Part shown: positions 1 through 9,798 of the stretch, one piece after another
Position numbering within the stretch: the stretch's first letter is position 1
Layout: each line of letters begins with the position of its first letter
Assembly (NCBI GenBank): GCA_020846815.1
Contig: JADLDF010000334.1
Coordinates: 1-35,072 of the forward strand
Reading direction: 5' to 3'
Length of the DNA stretch: 35,072 bases
From: Gammaproteobacteria bacterium
Lineage (GTDB): Bacteria > Pseudomonadota > Gammaproteobacteria > Steroidobacterales > Steroidobacteraceae
Translations under genes and position numbers: made by a program
The notes under the pieces: model-generated
Told to the model about the DNA's origin: nothing
Seen by the model: only the letters and a program-made list of their open reading frames with translations
Database searches by the model: none

Positions 1-635
1 ACTACATCATCTCCGGCTCGGTCGAAGTCATGATCGAGGACGAGGAAGGCAACGAGATGGTTCTCGCCTACCTCAACAAGGGCCAGTTCTTCGGCGAAAT
101 GGGCCTGTTCTACGAACAGCCGACGCGAACCGCGTGGGTACGCACCCGCGGCCAGTGCGAGCTCGCCGAGATGACCTACCCGCGCTTCCGGCAGATCGCC
201 GCCGAGAGCCCGGGCCTGATCTTCGAGCTCGCGACCCAGCTCGCGACCCGCCTCGACCGCACCAACCGCAAGCTCGGTGACCTCGCCTTCGTCGACGTCA
301 CCGGCCGCGTCGCGCACGCAATCATGGATTTGTGTGGCGAGCCTGATGCCATGACCCACCCCGAGGGCATGCAGATCAAGGTCTCGCGCCAGGAGCTGTC
401 GCGCCTGGTCGGCTGCTCGCGCGAAATGGCCGGCCGCGTGCTCAAGGTGCTCGAAGAACAGGGCCTGCTGCGCGCCACCGGCAAGACCATCGTCGTCTAC
501 AACGCGCGCCCCAAGATGAAGACGCGCCCCGTCATCGTGCCCGTCAAGACCGCCGCACCGGGCGGCAAGACCACCGCCGCCGCAGCCGCCCCTGTGGACG
601 ACGAAGACGACGACTGGGACGACGACGACGAATGA
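1..635 (+). CDS. crp: CRP-family transcriptional regulator (Vfr/Clp-like), 5'-truncated, with acidic C-terminal tail
   Basis: This is the C-terminal two thirds of a CRP/FNR-type global regulator; the reading frame is open back to the window edge, so the N-terminus lies outside. It shows the end of the cyclic-nucleotide beta-roll (GEMGLF, then TRTAWVR where E. coli CRP has an Arg-Ser pair), the long dimerisation helix leading to DVTGRVA, and a winged helix with the recognition segment SRQELSRLVGCSREMAGRVLK. The phosphate-binding Glu and Arg seem to be kept, so cAMP binding is plausible; the Ser-to-Thr change and similarity to Xanthomonas Clp in the DNA-binding helix leave c-di-GMP possible. 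CRP normally stops just after IVVYGTR. Here 41 extra residues follow, Ala/Pro/Thr-rich and ending in a run of Asp and Glu around one Trp. The family call is very sure; the ligand is not. Confidence 0.93.
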   Translation, partial: YIISGSVEVMIEDEEGNEMVLAYLNKGQFFGEMGLFYEQPTRTAWVRTRGQCELAEMTYPRFRQIAAESPGLIFELATQLATRLDRTNRKLGDLAFVDVTGRVAHAIMDLCGEPDAMTHPEGMQIKVSRQELSRLVGCSREMAGRVLKVLEEQGLLRATGKTIVVYNARPKMKTRPVIVPVKTAAPGGKTTAAAAAPVDDEDDDWDDDDE

Positions 636-688
636 CCACCGGTCCGTGCAGCACGCCTCAAGGCTGCACGAAGCTCTGATGAACCAAT

Positions 689-712
689 CGCGCCGCGGCC
701 TTCCGCGGCGCG
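689..712. terminator. Hairpin between convergent crp and rpe
   Basis: A perfect 10-base inverted repeat (CGCGCCGCGG / CCGCGGCGCG) with a CCTT loop lies 54 bases after the crp stop and 73 bases after the end of rpe on the other strand. On the plus strand it is followed shortly by GTTT. Its position between two converging genes fits a shared, possibly bidirectional, terminator; the short T run makes strength uncertain. Confidence 0.6.
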
Positions 713-784
713 CGGCGTTTCAGGACGCGTCAAGCGAAGCGCCATCCACAGTCCAGTCCGCAACGTTCGAGGCGTGTGAGGGGT

Positions 785-1477
785 TCAAGACCTCTTGCGC
801 GCGGCCGCAATCTCGCGCCGCATCTCGCGAATCGTCGCCGCGTAATCCCCACTGCCGAAGATCGCCGACCCCGCCACGAAGGTATCGGCACCCGCCGCCG
901 CGACAGCCCGGACGTTGTCCGGCTTGATGCCGCCGTCGACCTCGAGCCGGATGTCGCGGCCGCTGGCGGCGATGCGCGCCCGCGCCTGCGCGATCTTCGG
1001 CAGCACCGCGGGAATGAACGCCTGCCCGCCGAAGCCCGGGTTCACCGACATCAGCAGCACCATGTCGACCTTGTCGATCGTGTAGTCGAGCCAGTCGAGC
1101 GGCGTCGCCGGGTTGAAGACCAGGCCCGGCCGGCAGCCGTGCTCGCGGATCAGCCCGATCGTGCGATCGACGTGCTCGCTCGCCTCCGGGTGGAAGGTGA
1201 TGTAGGTGGCACCGGCCTTGGCGAAATCCGGGACGATGCGGTCGACGGGCCGCACCATCAGGTGCACGTCGATCGGCGCCTGCACGCCGTGGCGGCGCAG
1301 CGCCTCGCAGACCAGCGGGCCGATCGTGAGGTTCGGCACGTAGTGGTTGTCCATGACGTCGAAGTGCACGAGGTCGGCACCGGCCGCGAGCACCGCATCG
1401 ACGTCGGCGCCGAGACGCGCGAAATCGGCCGACAGGATCGACGGCGCGATCCAGGGCGCCGCAGCCGCAATGGTCAT
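785..1477 (-). CDS. rpe: Ribulose-phosphate 3-epimerase
   Basis: This enzyme interconverts D-ribulose 5-phosphate and D-xylulose 5-phosphate in the cytosolic pentose phosphate pathway. The 230-residue protein has the full TIM-barrel family pattern: APSILSADF near the start, the metal ligands His38 and Asp40 in VHFDVMDN, His72 in DVHLM, the NPGFGGQ phosphate loop around 146-152, and Asp181 in EVDGGI. Length is normal. Its ATG overlaps the stop of djlA by four bases (ATGA), so the two are probably translationally coupled and co-transcribed from upstream of djlA. Confidence 0.97.
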   Translation of the reverse strand: MTIAAAAPWIAPSILSADFARLGADVDAVLAAGADLVHFDVMDNHYVPNLTIGPLVCEALRRHGVQAPIDVHLMVRPVDRIVPDFAKAGATYITFHPEASEHVDRTIGLIREHGCRPGLVFNPATPLDWLDYTIDKVDMVLLMSVNPGFGGQAFIPAVLPKIAQARARIAASGRDIRLEVDGGIKPDNVRAVAAAGADTFVAGSAIFGSGDYAATIREMRREIAAARKRS

Positions 1478-2436
1478 TGGAGTCCTCGCTTTTCGCGGAC
1501 CAGTTCCCAGGCCTCGATGATCTGCTGCGTGCGCTGCTTGGCGTGCTCGAGCATCGACTCGGGAAGGCCGTTGGCCTTGAGCTTATCAGGGTGGTGACGC
1601 GACAACTGCCGGCGGTAGGCGCGCGTGACCTCCTCGTCGCTCGCACCCGCCGGCACTTCGAGAACGTCGTAGGCCTGCTCGAGTCGCACGCGGGCCAGTG
1701 CCTCGCGCTGCCCCGCACCGCCCGCTCCGCCGTGCGCCCGGCCGCTGCCGGCCCAGCCGTGGCGCAGGCGCAGCACCGCCTCGACGTGCGCGAACTCCAT
1801 GCCGCCGACACCGAGCATGGCGGCGATCCTCTGCAGCAGCGGCCGCACCGGGCCACGCAGATCGGTGCCGGCGAGCGCCGCGCGCATCTGGATCTCGAGG
1901 AAGGTGCCGAGCAGGTCGGGCCGGCCGGCACAGACGCGGCGCAGGCCCATGATCGCGCCACCGAGGTCGTAGCCGGGCTCCTTGCCCGTGTTGAAATGGC
2001 CGATCGCGGCTGCAACCTGCGTCGTGTCGAGCGCGAACTCCGACATCACGGCGCGCGCGGCGCGGATCTCCTGCTCCGACACGCGCCCGTCGGCCTTGGC
2101 GACGTGGCCCATGACTTCGAAGGTGACGCGGAAGAAGCGCGCCGCGACCTGCGCCGGATCGCGGTGCGGCGAGGAGTTCTGGTACGCGGCGACCTGCGGG
2201 TCGCGATCGGCGGCCGTGCCGCGGCGGCGACGCGCGCCGGATTCGCCCGCTGCGGCGCTGCGCCGCGCTCCGCCGACACGGCCATCGTCGCCGTCGAGCT
2301 CGTCGCCGAGCAACCGGCCGCTGCTGCCGGCCGTCTTTTCGTCGTAAAGATGACCAGCCAGCACGCCGAGCGCCACGCCGACCGGCCCGAAAGCCAGACC
2401 GAGCGCCCCGCCGACGAGTTTTCCGCTCCACTTCAT
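1474..2436 (-). CDS. djlA: DjlA-like membrane-anchored DnaJ co-chaperone with TerB-like domain
   Basis: The 320-residue protein starts with a glycine-rich hydrophobic segment (residues 7-30), which should anchor it in the inner membrane as in DjlA. A variable, Arg/Gly/Ala-rich linker (35-90) follows, then a TerB-like helical domain (about 95-225), a second Gly-rich linker, and a C-terminal J domain (about 252-320). The J domain has the HPD motif at 282-284, needed to stimulate the DnaK ATPase. This order is diagnostic of DjlA rather than DnaJ or CbpA. It is the first gene of a minus-strand pair with rpe and is divergent from purC across about 50 bases. The call is firm; its client pathway cannot be read from the sequence. 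Confidence 0.9.
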   Translation of the reverse strand: MKWSGKLVGGALGLAFGPVGVALGVLAGHLYDEKTAGSSGRLLGDELDGDDGRVGGARRSAAAGESGARRRRGTAADRDPQVAAYQNSSPHRDPAQVAARFFRVTFEVMGHVAKADGRVSEQEIRAARAVMSEFALDTTQVAAAIGHFNTGKEPGYDLGGAIMGLRRVCAGRPDLLGTFLEIQMRAALAGTDLRGPVRPLLQRIAAMLGVGGMEFAHVEAVLRLRHGWAGSGRAHGGAGGAGQREALARVRLEQAYDVLEVPAGASDEEVTRAYRRQLSRHHPDKLKANGLPESMLEHAKQRTQQIIEAWELVREKRGLQ

Positions 2437-2487
2437 CCTGCAATACTAGCAACCCCGCCCCGCGGCCGATCGAAAGGTCCGTCCCCC

Positions 2488-3474
2488 TTGCATAACGTTC
2501 CTTCGTCCGACACCCCGGCGTCGACCGGCAGCCCGTCGAATCCCGCGACGGCAGCAGCAGCGTCCACCGCCACGGTGCATCGCACCGCGCTGCGCCACCT
2601 GCGCCTGCTGCACACCGGCAAGGTCCGCGACATCTACGAGGTGGACGCGCAGGCGATGCTGATCGTCACCACCGACCGCCTGTCCGCGTTCGACGTCGTG
2701 CTGCCGGACCCGATCCCGCACAAGGGCCGGGTGCTCACCGAAATCTCGAACTTCTGGTTCGCCCGCACCGGCCACATCGTGCCGAACCAGCTCACGGGTC
2801 GTTCGCTCGACGACCTGCCGCTGGACGTCGACGAGCGTGCGTTGCTCGAAGGTCGCGCGATCATCGTCCGACGCCTCGAGGCGTTGCCGGTCGAGGCCGT
2901 GGTGCGCGGCTACCTGATCGGCTCAGGCTGGAAGGACTACCAGCGCAGCGGCTCGGTCTGCGGGATCGCGCTGCCACAGGGCCTGCGCCTCGCCGAGAAG
3001 CTTCCGCAGCCGCTGTTCACGCCGGCCTCGAAGGCTCCGGCCGGCGAGCACGACGAGAACATCGGCTTCGACGAGGTCGTGAAGCTGGTCGGCGCGGAGC
3101 TCGCCGCGCAGCTGCGCGACACGGCGCTGCGGCTCTACGAGCACGCGGCGGCGCATGCGCTGGCGCGCGGCATCATCGTCGCCGACACCAAGTTCGAGTT
3201 CGGCGTCGATGCCGCGGGCCGCCTGCACCTCATCGACGAGGTCGTCACGCCGGATTCCTCGCGCTTCTGGCCCGCCGACACCTACCGCGCAGGCATCAGC
3301 CCGCCGTCGTTCGACAAGCAGTTCGTGCGCGACTATCTCGAGACGCTGGACTGGAACAAGAAAGCTCCGGGGCCGTCGCTGCCGGCGGAGATCATCGCCC
3401 GGACCAGCGAGAAATACCGCGAGGCGCTGGCGCGGATCACCGGGCCGGCGCTGGCGGTGCCGCCGGGGCGCTGA
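2488..3474 (+). CDS. purC: Phosphoribosylaminoimidazole-succinocarboxamide synthase (SAICAR synthase)
   Basis: This enzyme ligates aspartate to CAIR with ATP in de novo purine synthesis. Family motifs are clear: GKVRDIYEV (ATP loop), [18 protein letters not shown], the substrate segment [14 protein letters not shown], the KFEFG element and the C-terminal [10 protein letters not shown]. The frame is open far upstream, so the start is a choice. I take TTG at 2488, preceded by AAAGG about ten bases upstream, giving 328 residues with an Ala/Ser/Thr-rich lead of about 30. GTG at 2575 would give 299 residues, closer to the core domain, but has no visible Shine-Dalgarno. The gene stands alone here; purE and purK are 5 kb away on the same strand. 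Confidence 0.93.
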   Translation: MHNVPSSDTPASTGSPSNPATAAAASTATVHRTALRHLRLLHTGKVRDIYEVDAQAMLIVTTDRLSAFDVVLPDPIPHKGRVLTEISNFWFARTGHIVPNQLTGRSLDDLPLDVDERALLEGRAIIVRRLEALPVEAVVRGYLIGSGWKDYQRSGSVCGIALPQGLRLAEKLPQPLFTPASKAPAGEHDENIGFDEVVKLVGAELAAQLRDTALRLYEHAAAHALARGIIVADTKFEFGVDAAGRLHLIDEVVTPDSSRFWPADTYRAGISPPSFDKQFVRDYLETLDWNKKAPGPSLPAEIIARTSEKYREALARITGPALAVPPGR

Positions 3475-3545
3475 AAGCGTCCGGGCGCGTCGCGCACAGG
3501 CGGCGCACCACTGCGGCGGAGGCAGGCGAACCGTGAACCGGCTGC

Positions 3546-4367
3546 TCAGGCCTCGGTGTAGCGCTCGCGCAGTGCCTCGCACGCCGCGCGATCGACGCCG
3601 AGCGCCGATTCCAGATAGCCCTCGACGCTGCCGTGCTCACGCTCGATCGCGTCGAACGCGGCCTCGAGATAGCTGACTTCGACGGTCAGCATCGCCTGCA
3701 ACATTTCGGGCCGCAGTTTCAGCAGCCAGTCGCCATGCCGTACGCTCATAGCGACGGCGACTTCCGGCCCCGGACGATAGTGCTGGTTCGACAGCAGATA
3801 GTCCACGAAGACGGTGTCGCGCGGCACGCCGAGCGCCGTCAGCAGCAGCGCGGCGCCGACACCGGTGCGGTCCTTGCCCGCCGAGCAGTTGAACGCCAAC
3901 GGTGCCTCGCCGCGCCTCAGCGCCGCGAACAGCGCGCGATACGCCGGTGCGAAGCGTGCCGGCAGCGTCGCGTACAGCGCCTGGAACGCGCCGCGGGCAG
4001 CGGCCAGATCCGCATCGAGCCGCGGCAGCACGCGGCTCAGTACGCTGAGGTCGAGCAGGTAGTCGTGATCGAGCAGCCGCGGGCCCGGCCCACTGCTCCA
4101 GCGCACCGGCTCCTTCGCGCGCTCGTCGGTCGCGCGCAGGTCGAAAATCGCGCGCAGGCCGAGGCCGTCGAGCAGCACGTGGTCGCGCGGCGTCAGCGAG
4201 CCGAGGGAAGCCGAGCGGAACAGCCGGCGCCAGCGGATCCGCCGGCCATCATGGGTCGCGTAGCCGCCGAGATCGCGGAAGTTGCGGACCCCTTCGAGCG
4301 GCAGCACGCGTTCCGGCAGCAAGGGCTCCGTCGCCGTGCCGGGTCCGAAAAAGGATGTGTCGTTCAT
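3546..4367 (-). CDS. Tyrosine-protein phosphatase family protein (CX5R, LipA/MptpB-like)
   Basis: The 273-residue protein belongs to the tyrosine/dual-specificity phosphatases that carry a GVRNFRDLGGY element near the N-terminus (residues 26-36) and an FDLRATDE strand (75-82). The catalytic P-loop is NCSAGKDRTG at 160-169, with nucleophile Cys161 and Arg167 (C-X5-R). The Lys-Asp in the loop is typical of the bacterial MptpB/LipA group, which can act on phosphotyrosine and phosphoinositides. No signal peptide is seen, so it is probably cytosolic. It converges on purC and is divergent from the YihY gene, so no operon partner suggests a substrate. The family call is confident, the target unknown. 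Confidence 0.87.
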   Translation of the reverse strand: MNDTSFFGPGTATEPLLPERVLPLEGVRNFRDLGGYATHDGRRIRWRRLFRSASLGSLTPRDHVLLDGLGLRAIFDLRATDERAKEPVRWSSGPGPRLLDHDYLLDLSVLSRVLPRLDADLAAARGAFQALYATLPARFAPAYRALFAALRRGEAPLAFNCSAGKDRTGVGAALLLTALGVPRDTVFVDYLLSNQHYRPGPEVAVAMSVRHGDWLLKLRPEMLQAMLTVEVSYLEAAFDAIEREHGSVEGYLESALGVDRAACEALRERYTEA

Positions 4368-4510
4368 GCGTTCTTCTTCAGGACCCAGCAGCGGCGGTCA
4401 GCTCGATCCGAGCCGACGGACCGGACGGAGCGATCGTAGCCGAGGCGGCCGGCACTGTCAGGGCGACCCGGCGATGCCGCGGCGCCCCATCCCGGTTAAA
4501 GTGGCACCGC

Positions 4511-5818
4511 ATGCTCGAACCCCTCTGGCGACTGCTCGACCAACTGCTCTGGGGCGGACGCGCGGTCGGCAATGATCCCCTCGCGGTCTCGCTGCGCCTG
4601 CTGCGCTACCCCTACGCCGTGCTGCGCGACCTGTCGCGCGGCCAGGTGAATCTGCGCGCCATGGGCCTGGTCTACGCCACGCTGCTGTCGCTGATCCCGC
4701 TGCTCGCCTTCAGCTTCGCGATCCTGAAGGTGTTCGGTGCGCACCGCGACCTCGAGCCCATCGTCCTCGAGTTCTTCCGGCCCGTGGGCGACAGCGCCGC
4801 CCAGCTCACCGCGCGGGTCATGCAGTTCGCCGACAACGTCTCCAGCGGCATCGTCGGCTCGGTCGGTCTCGCGCTGCTGCTGTGGACGCTGATCGGCACG
4901 ATCCAGAAGATCGAGGACAGCTTCAATTTCCTATGGCGCGTCGAACAGCCACGCAGCTTCGGACGGCGCATCGCCGAGTATCTCTCGCTGCTGATCCTCG
5001 GGCCGCTGCTGCTGGTGGTGTTCCTCGGCCTCGCGCATGCGGCGATCGACAGTACCGCGATGCAGACCATCGCGACCGTGCCGCTGGTGGAGCGGTTGAT
5101 GGCGCTGGCGCTGGCGCTCGCGCCCTATGCCATGGTCACGACGATCTTCACCGGCCTCTACATGTTCGTACCCAACACCAGCGTGCGCATCGGCCCGGCG
5201 CTGATCGGCGGGCTCGCCGCCGGCATCCTCTGGGCGGCCACGGGCAAGCTGTTCACCGAGCTGGTCGTCTACACCACGCGCCTGACGGTGGTCTACGCCG
5301 GTTTCGCGATCATCGTCGCCGCACTGCTCTGGACCTACTTCGGCTGGCTGATCCTGCTGATCGGCGTGCAGCTCTCGTTCTACGTTCAGAACCCGAGCTA
5401 CCTGCGGCTCGGGCTGGTGGAGCTCAGGCTCTCGAGCGTCGAGCTCGAAGAGCTCACGCTGAAGGTCATGTACCTGATCGGCGCGGCCCATACCCGCGGC
5501 GAGGTGCGCTGGCGCGTCGACACGCTGGCGCGCGAGCTCGGCATGCCGGGCATCGCGATCTCGCAGGTGGTCACGGCTCTGGAGCGCGCCGGCATGCTGA
5601 CGGCGAACGACACGGAGCAGCTCGTGCCGGCGCGCGACATCGGCCACATCCGCCTGCGCGACCTGCTCGAAGTGGCCCGCAACCAGCGCAGCGGCCACGC
5701 GGCCCCACGCGACCTGACGGTGCCGAAGGTGGAAGCCCTGCACAGCTCGCTGGAAGACGCCTGGCGCCAACGCTGCGGGGAGCAAACCTTGCGCGACCTC
5801 ATCGAAAGCGCAGCTTAG
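4511..5818 (+). CDS. YihY/BrkB family inner-membrane protein with C-terminal winged helix
   Basis: The 435-residue protein has about six hydrophobic segments (roughly 50-73, 113-133, 156-178, 195-220, 228-245 and 262-290) and the family landmarks LRAMGLVYATLLSLIPLLAF, FNFLWRVE and YMFVPNTSVR. The C-terminal 130 residues are soluble and look like a winged helix (about 315-375), as in the long form of the family; the E. coli YihY protein lacks this part. The annotated RNase BN function of old YihY entries is wrong; the family's true role is unsettled. The frame opens further upstream, but the ATG at 4511 gives the standard MLEPLWRLL-type start; no strong Shine-Dalgarno is visible. Confidence 0.88.
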   Translation: MLEPLWRLLDQLLWGGRAVGNDPLAVSLRLLRYPYAVLRDLSRGQVNLRAMGLVYATLLSLIPLLAFSFAILKVFGAHRDLEPIVLEFFRPVGDSAAQLTARVMQFADNVSSGIVGSVGLALLLWTLIGTIQKIEDSFNFLWRVEQPRSFGRRIAEYLSLLILGPLLLVVFLGLAHAAIDSTAMQTIATVPLVERLMALALALAPYAMVTTIFTGLYMFVPNTSVRIGPALIGGLAAGILWAATGKLFTELVVYTTRLTVVYAGFAIIVAALLWTYFGWLILLIGVQLSFYVQNPSYLRLGLVELRLSSVELEELTLKVMYLIGAAHTRGEVRWRVDTLARELGMPGIAISQVVTALERAGMLTANDTEQLVPARDIGHIRLRDLLEVARNQRSGHAAPRDLTVPKVEALHSSLEDAWRQRCGEQTLRDLIESAA

Positions 5819-5927
5819 GACTGTTCGCGCTGCTGCCCTTCTTGGCCGAAGGCCGCAGCGACGCAACCCACGCGCCACAGCGATGAACCAGGGGAGCGCC
5901 CGCGATCAAACCGGGAGGGCAGCAACG

Positions 5928-7274
5928 CTACTCGCCCGCAATCGTCATCTGCTCGAGCAACAGCGACCCCATGCGGATGCCGCCGCGCAGGTCGACGTCG
6001 CCGCCGATCGCGACGATCTGGCGGTACATGTCCTTGAGGTTGCCCGCGATGGTGACTTCCTGCACGGGAAAGGCGAGCGCGCCGTCCTCGACCCAGAAGC
6101 CCGTGGCGCCGCGCGAATAGTCGCCGGTGACGCCGTTGACGCCCTGCCCCATGAGCTCCGTGACCAGCAGCCCGCGGCCCATCCGGCGCAGCAGCGCCGC
6201 GGCATCGGGCGCGCCGACGCTCGGATCGACGAGCAGGTTGTGCAGCCCGCCCGCGTTGCCGGTGGTCACGAGGCCGAGCTTGCGCGCCGAGTAGCTGCCG
6301 AGCAGGTAGCCGTCGACGACGCCGCCCCGGACCAGCTCGCGGTCGCGGGTGCGCACGCCCTCGCTGTCCCAGGCACCGCTCGCCAGCCCCTTCTTCAGGA
6401 ACGGCCGCTCGTGCATCTGCACGAACGACGGAAACACCTGCTGACCGGCAGCGCCGAGCAGGAAGGTGGACTTGCGGTACTGGGCGCCGCCGCGGATCGC
6501 GGCGGCGAAATGCCCGATCAGGCCGCGCGCGATCTCGGGCACGAACAGCACCGGGGCCTTCTGCGTCGGCAGGCGGCGCGCGCCGAGGCGCGCGATCGCG
6601 CGCTCACCGGCGATGCGGCCCACCTTCTCGGCCGGTTCGAGGTCGCGCGGGTCGCGCGCCGTCGTGTACCAGTAGTCGCGCTGCATGTCGTCGCCGACCT
6701 GGGCGATGAGCACGCAGCTGAGCGTGTGGCTCGAGCTCGCCTGGCCGGCGAGGAAGCCGTGGCTGTTGCCATAGACGCGCACGCCGCGGCTGGTCGAGAC
6801 CGTGGCGCCCTCGGAATTCTCGAGCCGCGCATCGACCTCGCGACCGGCGGCCTCGCAGTCGCGCGCCAGCGCGACCGCGGCGTCCGGCTCGATCGGCCAG
6901 TCGAAGTCGAGCTCGAGATCCGGGAATTCGGTCGCGAGGTGCTCGGGGTCGGCGAGTCCGGCGCAGTCGTCCTCGGCGGTGTAGCGCGCGATCGTGCAGG
7001 CCTTGGCCACCGTCTCGCGGATCGCCGCTGGCGCGAGATCGGCGGTGCTGGCGGAGCCTTTGCGCTTGCCGAAATAGACGGTGATGCCGAGACCACGGTC
7101 GCGCTGGTACTCGACGGTCTCGACCTCGCCGAGCCGCACCGTGGCGTTCAGCCCTTTTTGCAGGCTGGCATCGGCCTCGGCCTGGATCGCGCCGCGGCGG
7201 TGCGCCTCCTCGAGTGCGAGGGAGACCACGGACTGCAGTTCGGGAATGCGGCTGGCGTCGACGGGTTGTGACAT
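5928..7274 (-). CDS. pmbA: PmbA/TldE subunit of the TldD-TldE metalloprotease
   Basis: PmbA (TldE) pairs with TldD to form a cytosolic metalloprotease that trims unfolded or modified peptides, such as microcin B17 precursor and the CcdA antitoxin in E. coli. The 448-residue product matches the usual length (450). Family features include YFGKRKGSASTAD near residues 60-75, the GGAQYRKSTFLLG segment and the C-terminal IAGNLKDMY. There is no HExxxH motif, as expected because the zinc site belongs to TldD. The partner tldD is in this window at 11290-12750. The start is the ATG at 7274; the frame runs upstream into non-family sequence. darP is divergent, the same neighbour pair as in E. coli (yjgA-pmbA). 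Confidence 0.95.
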   Translation of the reverse strand: MSQPVDASRIPELQSVVSLALEEAHRRGAIQAEADASLQKGLNATVRLGEVETVEYQRDRGLGITVYFGKRKGSASTADLAPAAIRETVAKACTIARYTAEDDCAGLADPEHLATEFPDLELDFDWPIEPDAAVALARDCEAAGREVDARLENSEGATVSTSRGVRVYGNSHGFLAGQASSSHTLSCVLIAQVGDDMQRDYWYTTARDPRDLEPAEKVGRIAGERAIARLGARRLPTQKAPVLFVPEIARGLIGHFAAAIRGGAQYRKSTFLLGAAGQQVFPSFVQMHERPFLKKGLASGAWDSEGVRTRDRELVRGGVVDGYLLGSYSARKLGLVTTGNAGGLHNLLVDPSVGAPDAAALLRRMGRGLLVTELMGQGVNGVTGDYSRGATGFWVEDGALAFPVQEVTIAGNLKDMYRQIVAIGGDVDLRGGIRMGSLLLEQMTIAGE

Positions 7275-7316
7275 GCAAGGGCCCTGGGCGGGCGCATCCT
7301 GCGCCACTGAGGCAGA

Positions 7317-7343
7317 ATTGTAGCAGCGCAGCTCCCGCCCCAA
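7317..7343 (-). promoter_or_regulatory. Candidate promoter for pmbA
   Basis: On the minus strand a TACAAT -10 (7317-7322) lies about 43 bases before the pmbA ATG. A weak TTGGGG (7338-7343) sits at a short 15-base spacing. The -10 is good and the -35 poor, so this is only a candidate. Confidence 0.3.
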
Positions 7344-7385
7344 GGCGGTGGATGGGCGGCGCACGAGCGCAGGACCACCGAACCG

Positions 7386-7958
7386 ATGATCCGTGAACGA
7401 TATTCCGCAGCTGACGACGAGCCGTTCGACCCGTCGAGCGAGCCGCCGAGCAAGAGCGCGCGCAAGCGCGCGGCGCATGCGGCCCAGGATCTCGGCGAAC
7501 GGCTGATCGGGTTGCGCGAGGCGGAGCTCGCCGCGCTGCCGCTGCCCGAAACGCTGCTCGATGCGATCCGCCTGGCGCGGCGCATCACCGCGCGCGGTGG
7601 GCTGGCGCGCCAGCGGCAGTACATCGGCAAGCTGATGCGCGACGTCGATCCGGCACCGATCGAGGCCGCGCTCGCGGCACGCGAGGGCCGCGGCGCCGGC
7701 GAGGCGGAGCTGCTGCGCCGACTGGAGGGCTGGCGGGCGCGGCTGCTCGCCGAGGGGGAGCCGGCGCTCGCGGCGCTGCTCGCCTCGCATCCGGGGCTCG
7801 AGCGGGCGAAGTTCGTGCCGCTGCTCGAGCGGGCCCGCGCGGCCCGCGACGATGCCGGACGCGCGAGCACGGCGCGCGCCCTGTTCCGCGAGCTGCGGCG
7901 GCAGCTCGCGGCCGCGGAGAGCCCCGCTGCGCCAGCGGCCGAGGCGGGCGCGGACTGA
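7386..7958 (+). CDS. darP: DarP/YjgA ribosome-associated protein (DUF615)
   Basis: This protein binds immature 50S subunits and aids late maturation of the peptidyl-transferase centre. The 190-residue product has the family pattern: an acidic N-terminus, then SKSARKRAAHAAQDLGERL, the IRLARRITARGGLARQRQYIGKLMRD core (about 60-87), and a helical C-terminal half ending in ARALFRELRRQL plus an Ala/Pro tail. It is divergent from pmbA across about 110 bases, the conserved gammaproteobacterial arrangement. The ATG at 7386 is the first in frame and gives normal length. Confidence 0.93.
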   Translation: MIRERYSAADDEPFDPSSEPPSKSARKRAAHAAQDLGERLIGLREAELAALPLPETLLDAIRLARRITARGGLARQRQYIGKLMRDVDPAPIEAALAAREGRGAGEAELLRRLEGWRARLLAEGEPALAALLASHPGLERAKFVPLLERARAARDDAGRASTARALFRELRRQLAAAESPAAPAAEAGAD

Positions 7959-8067
7959 ACGCCGGCGGCTGCAACACAGCCAGTACCGTTTCCAGACCAC
8001 TCGGCGCCGGGAGCGCCGTACCGACCCCGCGGCTGCGCGGGCAGCACAGTTCCCCTAGAATGTCGCG

Positions 8068-8577
8068 ATGAACGCTGCCGCGATGAACCCGCTCGTCGGC
8101 CTGATCATGGGCTCGCGCTCCGACTGGGACACCCTGCGCCCGGCGGCCGATACCCTCGACAAGCTCAGCGTCGCGCACGAGGTGCGCGTGGTCTCCGCGC
8201 ACCGCACACCCGACCTGCTGTTCGACTACGCTGCCGGCGCCGCGGCGCGCGGCCTGCGCTGCATCATCGCCGGCGCCGGCGGCGCGGCCCACCTGCCCGG
8301 CATGATCGCCGCCAAGACCACGCTGCCCGTGCTCGGCGTGCCCGTGCAGTCGAAGGCGCTGAACGGGCTCGACTCGCTGCTCTCGATAGTGCAGATGCCC
8401 GCCGGCGTGCCGGTGGCCACCTTCGCGATCGGCGTCGCCGGCGCGACCAATGCCGCGCTGACGGCCGCTGCGATCCTCGCGCTGCAGGACCCGCGCATCG
8501 ACGCGGCACTGAAGGACTTCCGCCGCCGTCAGACCGAGGCCGTGCTCGAGCATCCCGACCCGCGCGTCGCGCCATGA
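8068..8577 (+). CDS. purE: N5-carboxyaminoimidazole ribonucleotide mutase (class I PurE)
   Basis: PurE converts N5-CAIR to CAIR in purine synthesis. The 169-residue protein shows GSRSDW (15-20), the catalytic SAHRTP with His45, [11 protein letters not shown] (69-79), [17 protein letters not shown] and an octamer-forming C-terminal helix. It is the class I enzyme, consistent with a PurK immediately downstream to supply N5-CAIR. Its stop overlaps the purK start by four bases (ATGA), so the two are translationally coupled. A second in-frame ATG at codon 6 is an alternative start. Confidence 0.97.
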   Translation: MNAAAMNPLVGLIMGSRSDWDTLRPAADTLDKLSVAHEVRVVSAHRTPDLLFDYAAGAAARGLRCIIAGAGGAAHLPGMIAAKTTLPVLGVPVQSKALNGLDSLLSIVQMPAGVPVATFAIGVAGATNAALTAAAILALQDPRIDAALKDFRRRQTEAVLEHPDPRVAP

Positions 8578-9659
8578 CGGTCGGCATCGTCGGCGCGGGC
8601 CAGCTCGGACGCATGCTGGCTCTCGCGGGATATCCGCTCGGGCAGGACTTCCTGTTCCTCGACCGCAGCACCGACACCCCCGGCGCCAAGGTCGCGCCGA
8701 CGCTCTGCGGCGAGTTCACCGACCGCCGGCTGCTGCGCGCGCTGGCGCGCCGCAGCGAGGTCATCACCTTCGACTGGGAGAACGTCTCGGTCGAGAGCCT
8801 GGCGGCGCTCGGGCGCGGCGTGCGCATCGCGCCGCCGCTGGCCGCGCTCGCCGCTTCGCAGGACCGCCTCGCCGAAAAGCGGCTGTTCGACCGGCTCGGC
8901 ATCCCGACCACGCGCTACGCGGCCGTGGACTCGCGCGCGGCGCTGCTGCGCGCGCTGGCGCGCATCGGCCTGCCCGGCGTGCTCAAGACCCGCCGCATGG
9001 GCTACGACGGCAAGGGTCAGGCCGTGCTGCGCAGCAGGGAGGACGTCGACGCCGCGCTCGCCGCGCTCGACGGCAAGCCGGCGATCTACGAGGAGTTCGT
9101 GCCCTTCGACTTCGAGGTCTCGATCCTCGGCGCCCGCAGCACGCGCGGCGAGATCGCGATCTACCCGCTGAACGGCAACCTGCACCGCGACGGCATCCTG
9201 CGCGTCACGCGCGCGCCCTGGGGCACGCCGGCGCTGCAGCGCCGCGCCGCGGCGCACCTGCGCCGCATGCTCGAGCACTTCGACTATGCCGGCATGCTCA
9301 ACATCGAGTTCTTCGTGCGCCGCGGCCGCCTGATCGCGAACGAGACGGCGCCGCGCGTGCACAACTCCGGACACTGGACCATCGAGGGCGCACAGACCAG
9401 CCAGTTCGAGAACCACCTGCGCGCGATTCTCGGCCTGCCGCTCGGCCGCACCGGCGCGCGCGGCCACTGCGCGATGGTCAACCTCATCGGCACGATGCCG
9501 CCGCGCGAAGCGCTGCTGGGTATCCCGGGCCTGCACCTGCACGACTACACCAAGGCGCCGCGGCCGGGGCGCAAGCTCGGACACTGCACGCTGGTCGCGC
9601 CGCGACCGGCCCTGCGCGAGCGGGCGCTGCGACGGCTGCTGCGGGTCGTCGACGCCTGA
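8574..9659 (+). CDS. purK: N5-carboxyaminoimidazole ribonucleotide synthase (PurK)
   Basis: PurK is an ATP-grasp ligase that carboxylates AIR with bicarbonate and ATP to give N5-CAIR, the substrate of PurE. The 361-residue product begins [17 protein letters not shown] (nucleotide-binding N-lobe), and has the ATP-grasp segments [14 protein letters not shown] (about 137-150), [14 protein letters not shown] and NEIA-like [16 protein letters not shown], followed by [16 protein letters not shown]. Length and motif order are standard. It is the second gene of a two-gene operon with purE. Confidence 0.97.
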   Translation: MTVGIVGAGQLGRMLALAGYPLGQDFLFLDRSTDTPGAKVAPTLCGEFTDRRLLRALARRSEVITFDWENVSVESLAALGRGVRIAPPLAALAASQDRLAEKRLFDRLGIPTTRYAAVDSRAALLRALARIGLPGVLKTRRMGYDGKGQAVLRSREDVDAALAALDGKPAIYEEFVPFDFEVSILGARSTRGEIAIYPLNGNLHRDGILRVTRAPWGTPALQRRAAAHLRRMLEHFDYAGMLNIEFFVRRGRLIANETAPRVHNSGHWTIEGAQTSQFENHLRAILGLPLGRTGARGHCAMVNLIGTMPPREALLGIPGLHLHDYTKAPRPGRKLGHCTLVAPRPALRERALRRLLRVVDA

Positions 9660-9798
9660 GCGCTCGAGGCACGGCTGGAGCCCGCCGACACCCGATCCGC
9701 AGCACCCGGCCCGGGTGCAGGACGCGGGCGCCGCGGCGGCCCGGCACGGTGCAGAGCGCTGGAAAGGTGGTGGCCGGAACGCCACCAGTTGGCGAAAT

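Noticed and set aside
1477..2487. Long N-terminal extension of purC (frame open from 1477)
   Set aside because: It lies opposite djlA and has no similarity to SAICAR synthase; the conserved part begins after 2575.
8056..8061. TAGAAT just before purE as a -10 box
   Set aside because: It is only six bases from the ATG and no -35 is found at the right distance; leaderless use cannot be excluded but is unsupported.
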